DNA from: Oenanthe sinensis | Lineage: Eukaryota > Streptophyta > Magnoliopsida > Apiales > Apiaceae | DNA length: 64,000 bases | Direction of reading: 5' to 3' | NCBI GenBank assembly: GCA_028671895.1 | Contig: CM053800.1 | Location: 20,233,886-20,297,885, forward strand | Shown here: positions 10,895 through 22,629 of the stretch, one piece after another | Numbering within the stretch: the first letter of the stretch is position 1 | Layout: the number at the start of each line of letters is the position of its first letter | Notes under the pieces: generated by a model | Seen by the model: the letters and a program-made list of their open reading frames with translations, nothing else | Told to the model about the DNA's origin: nothing | The model's database searches: none | Made by a program: the position numbers and the translations under genes

Positions 10895-12842
10895 TATTTG
10901 GTATCTACAATGATAAAAGCTCAAAATAAACATTAGATTGTCTGAGTTATTTATTATGTTCAAATGATTATGATACATTCATAATATATATCCCACTATT
11001 TTTATCAAATCAATAGCCCTTACTATTAATTTGGAAAGTATATCCCATAATTCTTTCTAGTGAGCCAAGATCCATATTTCGTCATGTCTCAAGTCAACCA
11101 CTGGAAGTCCTTAAGAATGATTATTTAGGTAGACAACATTTGTCAATTATATCATATATAATTCTTGGATAGTTTGGTGAGCAACGATTGATCTTATCTA
11201 TCTAATAGATTTTTAACCAAACTCTATGCTTCTAAGTTCATAATGGTTGAATATAACTGTTTACTTTCACCTTATTATGATGACTCAGTTAAGTTTGACC
11301 CAATGATACAACGGCCGAATATAACCGTTTATATTCGTCGCATCTCACCACGATAGATAGAAGTCCCCTGCCACTGACAGTCTTTCCCCTAATCGATCTA
11401 GGATTCGATGAGTGTTCATTCATTGGAAAGCATCCGATTAAAACTTAATATTTTGTTAAGGGGTTTATAAAATTTATGACGATCATGATCACATCATGAA
11501 GAGATCCTCAATTTTTCCTTGAACTAAATATTTCAAATTGACATCTTAAATTGTTCATTTCCCTGGTAGATGGAGGATACCAGTGGTCACACTTAAAACC
11601 CATCAGCCTTACGAATACGCATATCCGTTTTTGTCAGAAAATCCCAATTATAGATATCAAAATCCATATTCAATTCCGTGTTTTAAAAATCCATATTTCA
11701 TAAACACAAGAATCTCATGATCGTTTGTTAATTTTAAAATCTTAAATCGTTACAGATTTTATCTTGTTTAGCATGGCAAGCATGGCATGGGTGACGTATC
11801 TAATACATGCATACATCATTAATCTAATTAAAGCATGCATCTTCTACTCTACACATACATTCATACATCAATATGTAAAGTGCAATATGTAAACGTGCTT
11901 GGTTATGGCCCCTTTCCTATGTGATCCTTTCGAGCTAATGAAAGGATCAAAGTCAGTCTATGGTGGTGAAAAATATAAATACAGTTGCTTGTCTTGATAT
12001 TCTTGCATCCATGGCTGCCTTCTTAGCTTCTTGCATCCATGACTGCCTTCTTAGCTTTTTGCATCTAGTTGCTTGCCTTCAGTCTTCAATTACATTACTA
12101 GAAAACATTGAATTCAACCTAAGCTAATGTACTTACATAAGAAAAGCTCGAGTTACATTCGAGGTTCAACAATTACAAGAATGAAGAAAATGACATGCAA
12201 GTCGTATTTATAAAACCAAAACCAAAACCATTACTCTAGGGTCTAGAAGGCCATAACCAGCACCATGCTCACATAACAGTTACTGGAATCCCAGAATGCA
12301 TAATCATATCATCATGCATCAAATAAATCATGATCACAAATGTTCGAAAAATTAAAATTATGATCAGAAAACAGAAAACTGCGTTTTTGAGGCCCTTAAC
12401 GATGTCAAACGGCCAAAAAACACCATAGGTCACGCAAAAACCGTGATTTTTTCTCGTGGCGATTTTCCCTTTCCAGAAAGAGTAAATTTGACCCATTCTG
12501 ACTCCGTCGAAAAACACTATTCACTGCAGAATCACTATTCACAGCAAACTGCATCTTATGCGGTTGTGTTTTCAAACGCTTCAGAATGATTCCGATGACC
12601 TTCCCTGGACTGTATCTTGTATCACATACATACAGTGCATCACACATATCATGCCATAACAGATTATAACATTGCAGATCATATATAGTCATGGCAGAAG
12701 CATAGCAGAAGCATGGCAGTGGCATAACAGTTTATGACACAGCAGTAGCATGGTATGGCAGTCACCAAAACAGGCATGTATGCATCAAATACATAAAACA
12801 TGTAACCAAATCAGTCCCTTATACACGTAGCTCTGATGCCAT
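10895..12842 (-). other. El-C leader and primer binding site
   Basis: About 1.95 kb of AT-rich untranslated sequence between the 5' LTR and gag, unusually long. The primer site is the reverse complement of 12830-12841 (TGGCATCAGAGC), one base from the LTR end at 12843. Bases about 11000-11960 align with El-D 19240-20200. Small ORFs here have no supporting features. Confidence 0.75.
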
Positions 12843-14139
12843 TGTTGGGTTCCGAGGCATAAAAACGCAGCGGATTAAACGTAAATATAACGAAAATTTC
12901 AGAACCCTAAACGCAGGATCATGTATAAGCGGACTGATTATTGTGAAACGGAATCATACCTTTACTTGGTCTTGACTTTCACGAACTCAACGGAGATCCT
13001 AGCTTTCACGACTTGTGTCTTCCTCTCGAAAACACCTCTATGGTATCCACACGAGCACCTTCAAGAACGTCTCACGATCTTGATTACGGAATGGATGTAC
13101 TAGCCTCCTTTGATGATTTCGAATTCTGCCTTTTCTCTCTGCCTTTGCTGCTGCTAGGGTTTTGTTTTTTCTCAAAAACGTAATCCTTATTAACCCTACA
13201 TTATCTATTTATAATGGTTGGTTAATAGGCCCATAATAGCAACCCATAACAGCAAAGCCTAACCAATGCAGGTTTAGGATTAAATAATAAAACCAAATTT
13301 TATTATTTAATTAATAACTAAGTCACACTTAATTATTAATGGCAGAATTCAAATTCGAATTTATATTATTTCAATTAATTAAGTCTCACTTAATTAATAT
13401 AATAAAATTCAAATAATCATCAATTAATTTAAATCTATAATTTAAATTAATTATTCCTTTAAGTACTCTATGTGTGTGACCCTATAGGCTATTATTTAAT
13501 TAGCAATAATTTTATTCTCCAATAAAATTATAAACAATGAGCGGTATCTAGTAATACATCATTGCTACCCAATTAAATAATAATTAAATCGTGATTTGAT
13601 AAAACCTTTCGTGATTAATGTTTCAGTGTAATATAATCCCTTTAACCATATATATTATAGATTAAACTCGAAGCATGTTTTTAGTCATCCTCTTCAACAT
13701 TTAATCCGGGTTTGCTTGATCCATGAGTAGACTATGAAAACAAATGATTATTTGAGCACGGCCATGCATTTTATAGTCTCACTCAATCAAGAGGCCAATA
13801 ATATCTCTCCTAATTATAGGAGGGTTAAATCCTTTATCTATCATTCATATTTCTCATACGACTCATGATATACCCGATGTCCACTTTTATCATCACCCGG
13901 TCAAAGGTAACTTTTAATGTAGTCAAAGTATATTAATCCTCGTATAGAAATATAATGATCTCAAGTCAAAGGATCATTACACCATTATCACTGTGAGTCT
14001 TTCTTATGACTTTATTAAACATGAAGAATCTCATTGTGGGTCTGTCCAGTATCATGTACTCCTACATGTACCTATGTATTGACTTTAGTATCCCCATACT
14101 TATAACCAATGAGATGTGGTTATCAGTCAAACAACATAC
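12843..14139 (-). repeat. El-C 5' LTR, partial
   Basis: On the minus strand the LTR ends CCCAACA, one base before the primer site. It is collinear with, but clearly diverged from, the El-D LTR, including the gagcggcatctagtaatac and gcacggcc blocks. The sequence stops at 14139 where El-D begins. The missing 5' part is not found on the far side of El-D. Confidence 0.8.
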
Positions 14140-15682
14140 TGTAGGGTTTCGTGACACAAACGCAGCGGAATAAACGCGAAAAATAAATCAAAATAGCGAA
14201 ACCCTCCGCAGGATCCATGCGAAAACAAAAGATTTAATTCGGAGATAAAGAATAAATACCTTTAGAAGCTTTAACAGTTCATTAATGGAAGATTAATGGA
14301 GGTCCAAAGCTTGTTTAATCACCACGTGTCCCGCTCTCGCGATCTATGCTCTACGGTATCCACACGAACACTTTTCATGAAGGATTGATGTGTACTAGCA
14401 CCCGAAAACTTCTTCTCTCTCTATCTTCCTCCTCTCTCAGAGCGGCTAGGGTTTTTGTAAAATCTCTATCTTATTAAATCAGCCCATAAAGAGATTATAT
14501 AGAGAGAGGAATAAGTTTTCTAATTATAATCCAATTATAATTAATACTAATCCAAAATTCTAAATTATTTAATTAAGTCTCACTTAATTAATTAATTATT
14601 AATTTTGGAATTAGTTTAAGTAATTCATTTATTCTATTTATATAATTAATTAAGTCATACTTAATTAATATCATAAATAAAATAAATTACTTATTTAATT
14701 TAAATTCATAATTTAAATTATTTCTCCTTCAAGCGTTCTTTGTGTGTGACCCTGTAGGTTATTATTACGTTGGCAACAATTTTAATATCTAATTAAAATT
14801 GTAAACAATGAGCGGCATCTAGTAATACATCATTGCTACCCAAGTAATAATAATAAATCGGTGATTCGATTAAGCCTTTCGTGAATAATGTTCCATGTAA
14901 TATAATCCCTTTAATCTTGATATTATAGATTAAACTCAAGGCATGTCTCGTGTCATCCTCTTCATAATTTAATCTTTATTTTCTTGATCGATGAGTAGAC
15001 TATTAAAATCAAATCAACATTTGAGCACGGCCGTGCATTTCATAGTCTCACTCAAACAAGAGGCCAATAATATCACTCCTAAAATTAGGAGGATTAAATC
15101 CCATCTAGATCATTCATATTTCTCATACGATTCATAATATACCCAATGTCCACTTTTATCATCACCCGGTCAAAGGTAACTTTTAATGTAATCAAAGTAT
15201 ATTAATTCTCGTATAGAAATATAATGATTTCAGGTCTAAGGATCATTACACCATTATCACAGTGAGAATTACTTATGACACTTACTTAACATGTAGAATC
15301 TCACGGCGGGTCATTCCAGTGCCATGCATTGATACATGCACTTATGTTCTTGACTTTAGTATCCCCATACCTATGACCAATGAGATGTGGTCATCTGTCA
15401 AGAAACATACTAGTCTTTGTGTATTATTATTGTCCTTAAATAATAATACTCGACTAGGGAATTTTAGGAATAAGATACTATTCATATAATCTCATTTTTA
15501 AGTCACATACTTAAAGATATATAATACGTATCAAAATTCCAAGGACATTTATTATGCTTTCAATTTATTACGCAGTAAATAAAACATAATAAATAAATAA
15601 TAATCAATAAAACATAATCCTTAATAATAAATATTTTCCTTAAAATATAAAAAGTATTGTCTCTAGAGCACAATTACTAACA
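14140..15682 (-). repeat. El-D 3' LTR (1543 bp)
   Basis: On the minus strand it starts TGTTAGTAATTGTGC and ends ACGAAACCCTACA. It is nearly identical to 21179-22629 apart from its last ~80 bases, which are replaced there. The PPT (reverse complement of 15683-15695, GCAAGTGGGAGAT) abuts its start. A 75-codon ORF in this LTR, repeated in the other LTR, has no coding evidence. Confidence 0.9.
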
Positions 15683-15696
15683 ATCTCCCACTTGCA

Positions 15697-18300
15697 CTAG
15701 AGCCAATTACCCAAGTATCCAATACTCATGGAACTAGTGTGACTTTCGTGCTTCTGCTGCGACAAAGCCTTAGTCAGTGTGTCTGCAATATTATTATTAG
15801 TATACACTTTACATATATGTATATCTCCTTGATCATTAATCTCATTAATTAGGTGATATCTCCTAAGTACATGCCCAAACAGCCTCCTTGGCTGCTTCAC
15901 AAGCATCAATATACTCAGGTTCTATTGTAAAATCAACAATTGTCTTTGCTGTGAACCATTCCAGCAATAAAACACAAAGCCAGACAGAAACATTAAATTA
16001 TCGTTATCTGTCTAGAAACCAGTATCACTGAAACCTCTTACAACTAGCTTCACATCTCCTCCATATAACAAGAATGAATCTTTAGTCCTCTTTAAGTACT
16101 TAAGAATATTCTTGACTGTCGTCCAGTGACCTTCACCCGGATTAGATCGGTATCTACTCATCATGGTTAAAGCATACGAGACATCAGGACAAGTACATAT
16201 CATTGCATACATTATAAAACCAATTGCTGACGCATATGGAATTTTACTCATGCAGTCCCTATCATCCAATGATTTAGGACAAATTTTATTTTGAGATCAC
16301 TATCCCATGAGACATTGGGACATATCCATTTTAGTCTCTTTGCATTTGAAATCGATGCAAAACTTTGTCAATGTATGTACTCTAAATTAGGCCGATCAAT
16401 CACCTTGATCTATCTCTATAGATCTCGATCCCTAATATATATGTCACATCGCCTAAGTCTTTCATTGAGAAATTATTTCTCAACCAAGTCTTCACAGTCT
16501 ATAGAGAAGGAATGTCATTCCCTATTAGTAATATATCATCAACATATAATACTAGGAATGCCACATGGCTCCCACTAAACTTCTTGTAAACACAAGTTTC
16601 ATCTTCATTCTGAATAAAGTCAAACTCTTTTTGACTGTTTCATGAAAACAAATGTTCCATCTCCTCGAGGCCTGCTTTAATCCATAAATGGATCGACGCA
16701 ACTTACATACATTTCCAGCATCCTTTAGATCAACAAAACCCTTAGGGTGTGTCATGTACACATCCATATCTTCTTCAAGGCTCTCATTTAAGAAAGCGGT
16801 TTTGACATCCATTTGCCAGATTTCATAGTCATAGTAAGCAGCTATAGCAAGCAAAATCCTGATGGACATGACCATAACAACTGGTGAAAAGGTCTCATCA
16901 TAGTCAATACCATGAATTTTCTTGAAACCTTTTGCCACCAATCGTGCCTTATAGGTCTGTACATTAGCATCCATGTCGGTCTTCTTCTTGAAAACCCACT
17001 TGCACCCTATAGGTTTTACCCCTTCAGGTGGATCAACCAAAGTCCATACTTGATTAGTATACATGGATTCCATCTCAGATTTAATGGCATCCAGCCATCT
17101 CTTAGAATCTGGAGTGTTTATAGTATCTTGGTAGGTGAGAGGCTCATCTTCATCCACAAGCATCACATCACCATCTTGAGTCAAGAGAAATCCATATTAT
17201 CTCTCGAGCTCATGGCGAATCCTACTAAACCTACGAACACCTGTGTTTCTTGAGCAGTATTATTTTTCTTGTATATTCTACTCAGGTTCCTCCACTGGTT
17301 CAACATTATCATGTGGGTCTCAAACTTCATTGAGATCTATTATCCTCCCACTGTCTCTCAGCAGTTCGAGCAACAAACACTTTGTTCTCGGAAGGATTAT
17401 AGAAAGAATAACCCCTTGTTTCAGTTGGGTATTCCACAAAATTACATTTGTCTGATTTTGGTCCTAGCTTGTCAGAGATTAGACGTTTCACAAACGCTTC
17501 ACATCCCCAAAATTTTATAAATGACATGCTGTGACGTTGCTCAGTCCATATCTCATAAGGAGTCTTTTGAACCAATTTAGTAGGAACACAGTTAAGTGTA
17601 TGTGGAGCCGTTTCCAGGGTGCAACCCCAGAAACTAATTGGAAGATTCATTGACTCAACATTGATCGCACCATGTCCAACAAGGTGTGATCTCTCCTATC
17701 AAAAAAACTTTTCTTTGATATTTTTTACTTCATCTTTATAGTCTTTGAACTTTTCAAATGATTCGGATTAGTTCTTCAAAAGATACATATATCCGTATCT
17801 ACTAAAATAATTAGTAAATTTTATGAAGTTAATAAAATCTACCTTTTGTCATCGTACACATATGACCACATACATCACTATGTATAAGTCATACCCATTC
17901 AATGATCCCTTCACCATGTCCAGTAAAAGGAGCTTTAGTCATTTTACCAAATAAACCAAGATTCGCATCCTTTTGTATGATTCATAATCAAACTTATCCA
18001 TGAATGCATCCTTATGTATTCTGAAAATGCGTTTCTTATTAATACGGCCTCAACAACAGTGCCAAAGGTAATATTTGATTTGAGTCACTTTAGAACATAT
18101 AAATTGTTAATTAGATGTGCAACATTATAAGGCTCATCATCAAAATAGAATAAACAACTATTGTTATAAAATGAAAAAGCCTTTCTTGTCCAAACAAGAA
18201 ACTGAAATAATGTCTCTGCCAATTGCAAGCACGCTATAACAATTATTAAGTTCTAAATTTTCCTTATAGGCCAAAAATTAAGTAACGAGTTCCTCGAACC
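15697..18300 (-). pseudogene. El-D pol remnants (integrase, RT, RNase H)
   Basis: Broken copia pol read leftward. At 17327-17650 is an integrase C-terminal piece with FWGCEAFVKR. At 16552-17184 is the RT N-terminal half with CKWVFKKK, KARLVAKGF, GIDYDETFSPV and QMDVKTAFLN. A YVDD-type RT core (LYVDDILL) is readable at about 16505-16560 in another frame. At 16012-16269 is the palm/RNase H junction (YASAIGFIMY), and at 15697-15909 the RNase H tail with IADTLTKALS. Several frameshifts and stops separate these pieces, and the integrase catalytic core is not recognisable. The RT motifs resemble Tork/Angela-type elements (tentative). Not functional. Confidence 0.85.
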
Positions 18301-18360
18301 AGAGCAACTATCTTTACTCCAATTCCAACCCGATACCTTAAGCTTGACCCTTATTGATCA

Positions 18361-19147
18361 TCATCTTCCGATCTTCCAATTAAGCATGACAGTTTAATTT
18401 CCAGTCTCCCAACTTTCCACAGAAGTGACAATCATCTTCTTTATCAACACCTCATTCAGACTTTAGAGTCTGCTTTAGGGATTGGACTTTGGTTTGACAA
18501 CAGAACTAGATCAAATCTTCTCCTTGCCTTTCCATTTTCCTTTCCCTTTTGCATTCCCTATGTTTACCATCAATATAGTAGTAGTTCATGCATTTATCAT
18601 ATTACTTTCAGCAGTTCTCAACATGCTTAGCAACTCAATGGGTGTTTTACCAATCTTATTCACTTTATTGTTCATAACAAAATAAGAATAATATTTGTCC
18701 AAAGATTGTAAGATCAAATCTAACTGTCTCCAGACCAATCTGGAAACTCAAAATATCAATGGTATTCATTATACCCTATAATCTTTAGAACATGTGGTGT
18801 AACCGGGTCTCACTCTCCCTACTTGTAAGTGTATAGTGCCCTTTCAAATATATCTTGTGCTCAATCGTTTCATAAGCATCTATATGCTTGTATTGCTTCT
18901 TAAGCTCAGCACATATATTTGCGAGCATGAGACATGAAACATCAGTCGCAACATCAATTTGCTTCCAATAAGCACTATGATTTGCACATGTTACATTCTC
19001 AACTTTAAGAGCAGGGGAATAGATTTGACTAATATCGTGGTGCCCGAGGACGATCCTCAAGCTCCTATGTCAGTCAAGGAAATATATTCTCGTCAACTTG
19101 TCCTTCTCAAGAACTGATCGCATAGAGAAGTTGTTTGTGTTTATCAT
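18361..19147 (-). pseudogene. El-D gag remnant
   Basis: The gag start is an ATG at 19145-19147, matching the El-C gag start position and opening. An open piece, 18785-19060, keeps LRIVLG and CLMLANICAELKKQ. Further on the frame is lost. At about 18390-18440 a zinc knuckle CHFCGKLG persists, but its His is replaced by Asp, and it is out of frame with the start. Compared with El-C gag there are many indels. Not functional. Confidence 0.8.
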
Positions 19148-21104
19148 TTGATATCTACAATATTAAAGTGCATAAAATAAACTAGATCGCAAATTTAATA
19201 TTAATTATGTTTAAGTGATTATGGTATATCATCATATACCTCCCACTATTTTTATCAAACTAATAGCCCTTACTATTAATTTGGAAAGTATATCCCATAA
19301 TTCTTTCTAGTGAGCCAAGATCCATATTTCGTCATGTCCTAAGTCAACCACTGGAAGTCCTTAGAAAATGATTATTTAGGTAGACAACAGTTGTCAATTA
19401 TATCATATATAATTCTTGGATAGTTTGGTGAACAACGATTGATCTTATCTATCTAATAGACTTTTAACCAAACTCTATGCTTCTAAGTTCATAATAGTTG
19501 AATATAACCGTTTATTTTCACTTATTATGACGACTCAGTTAAGTTAGACCCAATGATACAACGGCCGAATATAACCGTTTATATTCGTCGCATCTCACCA
19601 CGATAGATAGGAGTCCCTTGCCACTGACAGTCTTTCCCCTTATCGATCTAGGATTCGATGAGTGTTCATTCATTGGAAAGCATCCGAGTAAAACTTAATA
19701 TTTTGTTAAGGGATTTTAGAAAATTTATAACGATCATGATCACATCATAAAGAGATCCTCAATTTTTCCTTGAACAAAATATTTCAAATTGACATCTTAA
19801 ATTGTTCATTTCCCAGGTAGATGGAGGATACCAATGGTCACACTTAAAACCCATCAGCCTTACGAATACGCATATCCGCTTTTGTCAGAAAATCCCAATT
19901 ATAGATATCAAAAATCCATATTTAATTCCGTGTTTTAAAATCCATATTTCATAAACACAAGAATCTCATGATCGTTTGTTAATTTTAAAATCTTGAATCG
20001 TTACAGATTTTATCTTGTTTAAGCAAACATGGCATGGGTGTCATATCTAATACATACATGATTAATCAATATTAAGCATGCATTTCAATTATATCTACGC
20101 ATACATACCAATACATGCAATATGTAATGTGCGTAAATTAAACGTGTTTGGTTATGGCCCCATCCTATATGATATTTCCAAGCTAATGGAAATATCAAGG
20201 TCAGTCTATGGTGGTTTTAAAAATACTATCTTATTACATGTCTTCTTTCTTCATTGCTCCATCATCCCCTTTTGGATCGCCTCCTTGCTTGCAAGTCTTC
20301 ATTGATAATTACATTGAATAATAAAAATAAAACTATTCTAATGAAATTACAAGAAGAACTCGAGTTACATTCGAGATAATTAAATTACAATGAATAAACG
20401 ACATGCAAGTCGTATTTAGAAACCAAAACCATAAATCAAAACCACTATCCTATGGGTCTTTAGGCCATAACCATCCACCATGCTATCATATAACACATAT
20501 AATATATCTCATATTATATAATCATATCATATAATCATATATAACAAATTTTGAAATTTCAGAAAATTAAAAACAGATTTCTGAAGACAATAAATCGCTA
20601 TTTCGAGGCCCTTAACGACGTCAAACGCCTTACAGACCCGTCGATGATAGCATATATATCAGTTTTGTTCATTGGTCCGATTCCAGTCAGAAAACACATA
20701 TCGTTTACGAAAATTGGATACAGCAGTCAGATTTCTCCAAATCTGACGGTGTTTCAGAAATCGTATCATATACAATTCCCATAACAAAAACAAGCATATA
20801 TCATATATACATATACAGAGATACATACAATCATCATATGATTATACATTACAGGAATATCATATATTCATAATATATACATACATATACTCAAATTTTT
20901 TAAAAATCAAATAATTTTCAGAAAATAATAAATCACCGTTTTGGAGGCTGTAACGACATCTAATGGCTTACAGACGCAGAGCTGACTTTGTCAGTATTTC
21001 TCAATGTCCCGATTCTAGTCAGAAAACACATATCGTTTGCGAAAATCGGACAACGGACACAGATTTCAGAAAATCTACGGCAGCCGTTTCAGAATTCGTA
21101 TCGA
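19148..21104 (-). other. El-D leader with an internal diverged duplication
   Basis: Long untranslated leader matching the El-C leader over about 19240-20200. It holds a diverged direct duplication: about 20545-20780 and 20895-21095 share, in order, the blocks caga..aataaatc, gaggc..taacgac, ccgatt..agtcagaaaacacatatcgttt and ggacac/tcag..atttc. No gene seen. Confidence 0.7.
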
Positions 21105-21180
21105 GTTTCGCTATTTTGATTTATTTTTCATGTTTATTCTGCTGCGTTTGTGTCACGAAACCCTTCAATGGTATCAGAGC
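21105..21180 (+). other. LTR end and primer site in the wrong orientation at El-D 5' LTR
   Basis: 21105-21167 is the reverse complement of the terminal segment of the El-D 3' LTR (14140-14202), with some divergence. It is followed by one spacer base and a primer site TGGTATCAGAGC at 21169-21180 on the plus strand. The adjoining LTR body (21179-22629) belongs to a minus-strand element, so this block of roughly 75 bp is inverted relative to its context. Confidence 0.75.
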
Positions 21181-22629
21181 GAAAACAAAAGATTTAATTC
21201 GGAGATAAAGAATAAATACCTTTAGAAGCTTTAACAGTTCATTAATGGAAGATTAATGGAGGTCCAAAGCTTGTTTAATCACCACGTATCCCGCTCTCGC
21301 GATCTACGCTCTACGGTATCCACACGAACACTTTTCATGAAGGATTGATGTGTACTAGCACCCGAAAACTTCTTCTCTCTCTATCTTCCTCCTCTCTCAG
21401 AGCGGCTAGGGTTTTTGTAAAATCTCTATCTTATTAAATCAGCCCATAAAGAGATTATATAGAGAGAGGAATAAGTTTTCTAATTATAATCCAATTATAA
21501 TTAATACTAATCCAAAATTCTAAATTATTTAATTAAGTCTCACTTAATTAATTAATTATTAATTTTGGAATTAGTTTAAGTAATTCATTTATTCTATTTA
21601 TATAATTAATTAAGTCATACTTAATTAATATCATAAATAAAATAAATTACTTATTTAATTTAAATTATTTCTCCTTCAAGCGTTCTTTGTGTGTGACCCT
21701 GTAGGTTATTATTACGTTGGCAACAATTTTAATATCTAATTAAAATTGTAAACAATGAGCGGCATCTAGTAATACATCATTGCTACCCAAGTAATAATAA
21801 TAAATCGGTGATTCGATTAAGCCTTTCGTGAATAATGTTCCATGTAATATAATCCCTTTAATCTTGATATTATAGATTAAACTCAAGGCATGTCTCGTGT
21901 CATCCTCTTCATAATTTAATCTTTATTTTCTTGATCGATGAGTAGACTATTAAAATCAAATCAACATTTGAGCACGGCCGTGCATTTCATAGTCTCACTC
22001 AAACAAGAGGCCAATAATATCACTCCTAAAATTAGGAGGATTAAATCCCATCTAGATCATTCATATTTCTCATACGATTCATAATATACCCAATGTCCAC
22101 TTTTATCATCACCCGGTCAAAGGTAACTTTTAATGTAATCAAAGTATATTAATTCTCGTATAGAAATATAATGATTTCAGGTCTAAGGATCATTACACCA
22201 TTATCACAGTGAGAATTACTTATGACACTTACTTAACATGTAGAATCTCACGGCGGGTCATTCCAGTGCCATGCATTGATACATGCACTTATGTTCTTGA
22301 CTTTAGTATCCCCATACCTATGACCAATGAGATGTGGTCATCTGTCAAGAAACATACTAGTCTTTGTGTATTATTATTGTCCTTAAATAATAATACTCGA
22401 CTAGGGAATTTTAGGAATAAGATACTATTCATATAATCTCATTTTTAAGTCACATACTTAAAGATATATAATACGTATCAAAATTCCAAGGACATTTATT
22501 ATGCTTTCAATTTATTACGCAGTAAATAAAACATAATAAATAAATAATAATCAATAAAACATAATCCTTAATAATAAATATTTTCCTTAAAATATAAAAA
22601 GTATTGTCTCTAGAGCATAATTACTAACA
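21179..22629 (-). repeat. El-D 5' LTR, terminal segment replaced
   Basis: Nearly identical to 14219-15682 of the 3' LTR: three substitutions, plus absence of 13 bases near 21666. The roughly 80 bases that should end the LTR before the primer site are absent in normal orientation and appear inverted at 21105-21167. Its outer end (TGTTAGTAATT on the minus strand) is intact at 22629. Confidence 0.87.

Larger units (their letters stand above)
9397..14139 (-). mobile_element. El-C: Ty1/copia element (non-Sirevirus), truncated by El-B and El-D
   Basis: Minus-strand element. A partial 5' LTR (12843-14139) is broken on the right by El-D. Then come the primer site (about 12830-12841), a long leader (10895-12829) and a gag-protease frame (9397-10894) cut by El-B. 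The rest of pol must lie left of the window. The leader region about 11000-11960 is closely matched by El-D 19240-20200, so El-C and El-D are one family. The gag-to-pol single frame and short gag separate it from the Sireviruses; it looks Tork/Angela-like, but this lineage call is tentative. Confidence 0.85.
14140..22629 (-). mobile_element. El-D: degenerate Ty1/copia element with near-identical LTRs
   Basis: Minus-strand element: 3' LTR 14140-15682 on the left, PPT, decayed pol and gag, leader, and a 5' LTR on the right ending at 22629. The LTRs differ over about 1450 aligned bases by only three substitutions and one 13-bp indel as I read them, yet the coding region is riddled with stops and frameshifts. 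Flanks catac (left) and gctta (right) are not a target duplication, and the right flank is not the expected remainder of the El-C LTR. A rearrangement at or near the right end is therefore likely. Confidence 0.85.

Noticed and set aside
15262..15489. 75-codon ORF repeated exactly at 22209-22436
   Set aside because: It lies in both LTRs of El-D, so the identity is LTR duplication, not coding conservation.
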